64,000 nucleotides of DNA from Microvirga massiliensis (GTDB lineage: Bacteria; Pseudomonadota; Alphaproteobacteria; Rhizobiales; Beijerinckiaceae). Within the stretch, counting starts at the first letter, position 1. Every line of letters begins with the position of its first letter. Made by a program: the position numbers and the translations under genes. The stretch lies in the NCBI RefSeq assembly GCF_001006805.1, contig NZ_LN811351.1:509340-573339 (forward strand), in the 5' to 3' direction. The notes under the pieces were generated by a model, which was not told where the DNA came from, made no database searches, and saw only the letters and a program-made list of their open reading frames with translations. Shown here piece by piece: positions 61,392-64,000 of the stretch.

Positions 61392-62447
61392 ATGTCGAAT
61401 TCGGCAACGCCTGCGGCTACCGGAGCAGCATCAACCCTCAATTTCATCAACGAAATTGCTCCAGGTTTGATATTTGCGGCTGCCGTTTCAATCATCGGCA
61501 CATGGCTTCAACCGATGCTTCCTGCCGGGCTGCCGCTGCCAGCGATGGTGCTGTCGCTCCTGCTCGGTATCTTACTTCATCGATCAGCCAGTCACGCCTT
61601 GTTCCAGCCTGGTCTACGCTTTTGCGTAAAATCTCTCCTGCGGTGGTCCGTTGCCCTGCTCGGACTGAGGATTGCCTTGGGAGACATCTTCGATCTCGGT
61701 ATTGGGGCCGCTGTCGTTGTTGTGATCGCTATGATCGTCACGATGATTTCATCATTTGCGTTGGCGAGAGTCTTTGGGCAGTCTCCGATGTATGCAGCTC
61801 TTGCTGGGGCGGCGACTGCGGTTTGTGGAGCTTCGGCAACCTTGGCGACATCGACGGTTGTGCCCAGCTACAAGGAGAAAGACGCTGACATTGCGTTCGT
61901 GGTGATTGGGGTGAATTTGCTTGCTACTGGAGCAATGCTTCTTTACCCGCTCTTCAGCCACTGGCTAGGCTTTACGGACCACATAACGGGCATCCTGCTC
62001 GGCGGAACGATCCACGACGTCGCTCAGGTGGTGGGTGCTGGATACTCGGTGTCGGACGAGGCCGGAAACGCGGCCGTGATCGTGAAGCTCTTCCGCGTTT
62101 TCCTCCTCCTTCCCGTGGTGCTGTTGGTCGGCTACTACTTCACTCGCTCGGGGCTAAGTGGTGGTGAGGGGAGGGTCCCGATGCCGACCTTTGCCTTCGC
62201 TTTTCTGGCACTCTGTGTCGTGAACAGCATTGCACAGAACTACCCGGAAATTACCCCCGTTTTCGCTCCGATCAAAACTGTCCTCGTGTCGTTTTCAACG
62301 TGGGGTCTCCTGCTTGCGATTGCTGCCTTGGGTCTAAACACCTCGCTGCGGTCAATCGCATCACTTGGTTGGCGCCACATTGCGACACTTGTTGGAGCAG
62401 CATGTATCATATTCATATGTATGTCTGTTGGCCTCGCGATGCATTGA
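61392..62447 (+). CDS. YeiH-family putative sulfate/sulfite exporter
   Basis: 351 aa, about ten membrane helices. Family (UPF0324/YeiH, Cons_hypoth698) segments: GLIFAAAVSIIGTWLQPMLP, LLRWSVALLGLRIALGDI, GAATAVCGASATLATSTVV and GGTIHDVAQVVGAGYSVSD. These proteins are annotated as sulfate or sulfite exporters. ATG 61392 is chosen over an upstream frame that reads noncoding sequence. Divergent from msmABCD. It suggests a second outlet for the sulfur anion made by the monooxygenase. Confidence 0.87.
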   Translation: MSNSATPAATGAASTLNFINEIAPGLIFAAAVSIIGTWLQPMLPAGLPLPAMVLSLLLGILLHRSASHALFQPGLRFCVKSLLRWSVALLGLRIALGDIFDLGIGAAVVVVIAMIVTMISSFALARVFGQSPMYAALAGAATAVCGASATLATSTVVPSYKEKDADIAFVVIGVNLLATGAMLLYPLFSHWLGFTDHITGILLGGTIHDVAQVVGAGYSVSDEAGNAAVIVKLFRVFLLLPVVLLVGYYFTRSGLSGGEGRVPMPTFAFAFLALCVVNSIAQNYPEITPVFAPIKTVLVSFSTWGLLLAIAALGLNTSLRSIASLGWRHIATLVGAACIIFICMSVGLAMH

Positions 62448-62982
62448 GGCGCAGTTCAGGCCCATCGGTCCCAATCAGTTGCGATATTTGCCGGCGAGGA
62501 TCAGACGACTGGGGGCCTGGATTGGGTACGGTTGCTCGAGGCGCGAGATAATGTGCCCTTGCGGAGGGCCCCACGGCCTCGAAAAGGCGGGACCTGCTGA
62601 GATTAATGCTGGGGTGATGAGCACACCGCCTTGTCATCCCAGCGGGACGGCTCCGCCAATGGGCAAATACACGAAAACGTCGCGTGCCTGAGCCGTCGGC
62701 GGGATGATGAGCGTATCACCGCTTCGCTCCCCGCGGACCGACCATAGGTCGGCCAGAAACTTGCGGCGATAGGAAAGGGCTGGGGGTGCCGAGCACAAAC
62801 CCGGAGACAGTCGGGTTAGGTGCGGCCTCGACTGCTGAAGGCGTGACGAACCCCAGCCCACTTACCTGACCGTTCAGAAATTTTCCGACCCTGGCTTGAC
62901 GCGGGTGGGAATCTGTATTCTTCTGGCATACCAAATACAAAATACCTCAGCTGGGCGGCTGCAGAGGGTGGAAGCGAGTGCC
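62448..62982. other. Gene-free region at the right edge of the island
   Basis: About 535 bp. A minus-strand frame at 62634-62861 contains AYRRKFLADLWSV-like and RGERSGDTLIIPP text that looks protein-like but has no start or partner, possibly a remnant. The panE-like promoter and a dyad (62934-62943) lie at the end. Confidence 0.4.
62934..62943. promoter_or_regulatory. Candidate dyad upstream of the PanE-like gene
   Basis: TGGCATACCA, one mismatch from the palindrome TGGTATACCA, 39 bp before the start codon. GntR-family proteins often use such sites. No regulator is adjacent within the window. Confidence 0.3.
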
Positions 62983-63957
62983 ATGAAGGTCTGCATCTAC
63001 GGGGCCGGCGCGATCGGCGGATATATGGGAGCCCTGATGCACAGGGCTGGAGCCGATGTCAGCTTCGTCGCGCGCGGCGCTCATCTCGAAGCTATGCGCA
63101 GCAACGGCGTCCGGGTCGTGCTGGAGGACGATGAGGTCGTCGCGCGTCCTCACTGCACTGACGATCCGGCGGAACTGGGTCCGCAGGATTACGTCGTGGT
63201 CGCCTTGAAGGCCCATTCGGTGCCAGGCGTCGTCGATGCCCTGAAGCCATTGCTTCGGGACGACACGGGCATCGTCACGGCCGTGAACGGAATCCCCTAT
63301 TGGTATTTCTACCGGCATGGCGGCGAATATGAGGGATCGACGCTGGAGAGCATCGACCCGGGCGCCAAGCAGTGGAACACGCTCGGGCCTGAGCGCGCGA
63401 TCGGCTGTGTCGTCTATCCAGCAATCGAGGTCGTGGAACCGGGCGTCATCAAGCACGTCTATGGCGACAAGTTCCCGATCGGCGAGCCCAATGGGGAGCG
63501 CTCCGCACGCGTCCAGCAGCTCAGCGAACTCATGGCGGCGGCCGGCCTCCGTGCACCTGTCCTGGACAAGATCCGCGACGAGATCTGGCTAAAGCTCTGG
63601 GGCAATCTCTGCTTCAACCCCATCAGCGCACTGACTTGCGCGACCTTGGATGTGATCGCATCCGACTCGGATACGCGCGTCGTCGCCAAGGCGATGATGC
63701 TGGAAGCCAAGGTGATCGCCGACACGATCGGAGTCAATTTTAGAGTCGACGTCGAGCGCCGCATCGATGGCGCCGGAGCGGTCGGCGCCCACAAGACCTC
63801 GATGCTTCAGGATCTGGAACGCAACCGCCCCCTGGAGATCGATCCGCTCGTCACGGTCGTACAGGAGATGGGGCGGCTCGTCGGCGTCCCGACCCCCACG
63901 ATCGATGTCGTCCTCGCCCTCGTGCGGCAGCGCGCACGAATGGCGAGCCTCCACTAG
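62983..63957 (+). CDS. 2-Dehydropantoate 2-reductase-like (PanE/ApbA family) oxidoreductase
   Basis: 324 aa. NAD(P)-binding MKVCIYGAGAIGGYMGALMHRAG at the N-terminus, DYVVVALKAHSVPGVVDAL, NGIPYWYFYRHGG, and a C-terminal ApbA_C domain (DKIRDEIWLKLWGNLCFNPISALT with the catalytic Lys, ERNRPLEIDPLV). True PanE makes pantoate; the Rhizobiales paralogues with the longer NGIPYW loop often sit in catabolic clusters and reduce other keto acids. Its job here is unknown. The gene is complete in the window. Confidence 0.87.
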   Translation: MKVCIYGAGAIGGYMGALMHRAGADVSFVARGAHLEAMRSNGVRVVLEDDEVVARPHCTDDPAELGPQDYVVVALKAHSVPGVVDALKPLLRDDTGIVTAVNGIPYWYFYRHGGEYEGSTLESIDPGAKQWNTLGPERAIGCVVYPAIEVVEPGVIKHVYGDKFPIGEPNGERSARVQQLSELMAAAGLRAPVLDKIRDEIWLKLWGNLCFNPISALTCATLDVIASDSDTRVVAKAMMLEAKVIADTIGVNFRVDVERRIDGAGAVGAHKTSMLQDLERNRPLEIDPLVTVVQEMGRLVGVPTPTIDVVLALVRQRARMASLH

Positions 63958-64000
63958 CAATCACTAATCGAAGTTGAAGCCCCGCAGCGGGAGAGGAGCA

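Noticed and set aside
1..64000. tRNA genes, rRNA genes and CRISPR arrays
   Set aside because: No T-loop GGTTCGAATCC-type box with matching acceptor stem and no regularly spaced direct repeats were found on either strand by eye.

Overview
The window looks like chromosomal DNA of a GC-rich alphaproteobacterium of the order Hyphomicrobiales (Rhizobiales) with a methylotrophic bent. The evidence is the methylamine dehydrogenase cluster in the order mauFBEDACJGLMN, which is the order known from Methylobacterium/Methylorubrum, together with Rhizobiales-style DppABC(DF) transport operons and a CTTG-type heat-shock promoter. The genus cannot be fixed from sequence reading alone; a member of Methylobacteriaceae (Methylobacterium or Microvirga type) or a neighbouring family is plausible. 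No rRNA, tRNA, CRISPR array or intact transposon was seen.

Layout. 1-1074: 3' part of a thymidine/AMP phosphorylase-family gene. 1265-10071: a catabolic unit with a GntR regulator, a peptide/opine-type ABC transporter and two amidohydrolases. 10263-15437: htpG, two unknown genes, an SDR and a DUF2236 oxygenase-like protein. 15586-17727: XRE-cupin regulator and a type III glutamine synthetase/gamma-glutamylmethylamide synthetase homologue. 17724-26320: the complete mau cluster on the minus strand. 26616-31622: Clp1-type P-loop kinase, then hsp20-lon behind an RpoH-like promoter, secreted msrA and a DUF488 gene. 31665-37691: an IclR-controlled catabolic cluster (SDR, MFS permease, HpcH/HpaI aldolase, cupin, DUF6282 hydrolase). 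37760-46809: flavodoxin-fold reductase, NorE/NorF-like membrane pair, maiA, CBS-BON protein, malate synthase G and an orphan molybdo-hydroxylase large subunit.

47680-62447 is the most distinctive part: a gene-sparse, less GC-rich stretch holding a one-carbon sulfonate module. It has msmABCD (methanesulfonate monooxygenase, with the unusual CxH-X26-CxxH Rieske spacing), sorAB (periplasmic sulfite dehydrogenase and its cytochrome c), a TauE/SafE sulfite exporter directly behind msmD, a YeiH-type sulfur-anion exporter, an MFS permease, a LysR regulator with a candidate operator, and two unexplained genes, one of them an amidohydrolase-fold protein lacking the usual metal ligands. A PanE-like gene follows to the window end.

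How it fits together: methylamine (MauBA/MauC) and methanesulfonate (MsmABCD) both yield formaldehyde. The mau side releases ammonium, which the type III glutamine synthetase homologue may assimilate. The msm side releases sulfite, which SorAB oxidises or the exporters remove. The window therefore joins two C1 inputs with their nitrogen and sulfur by-product handling within about 45 kb.
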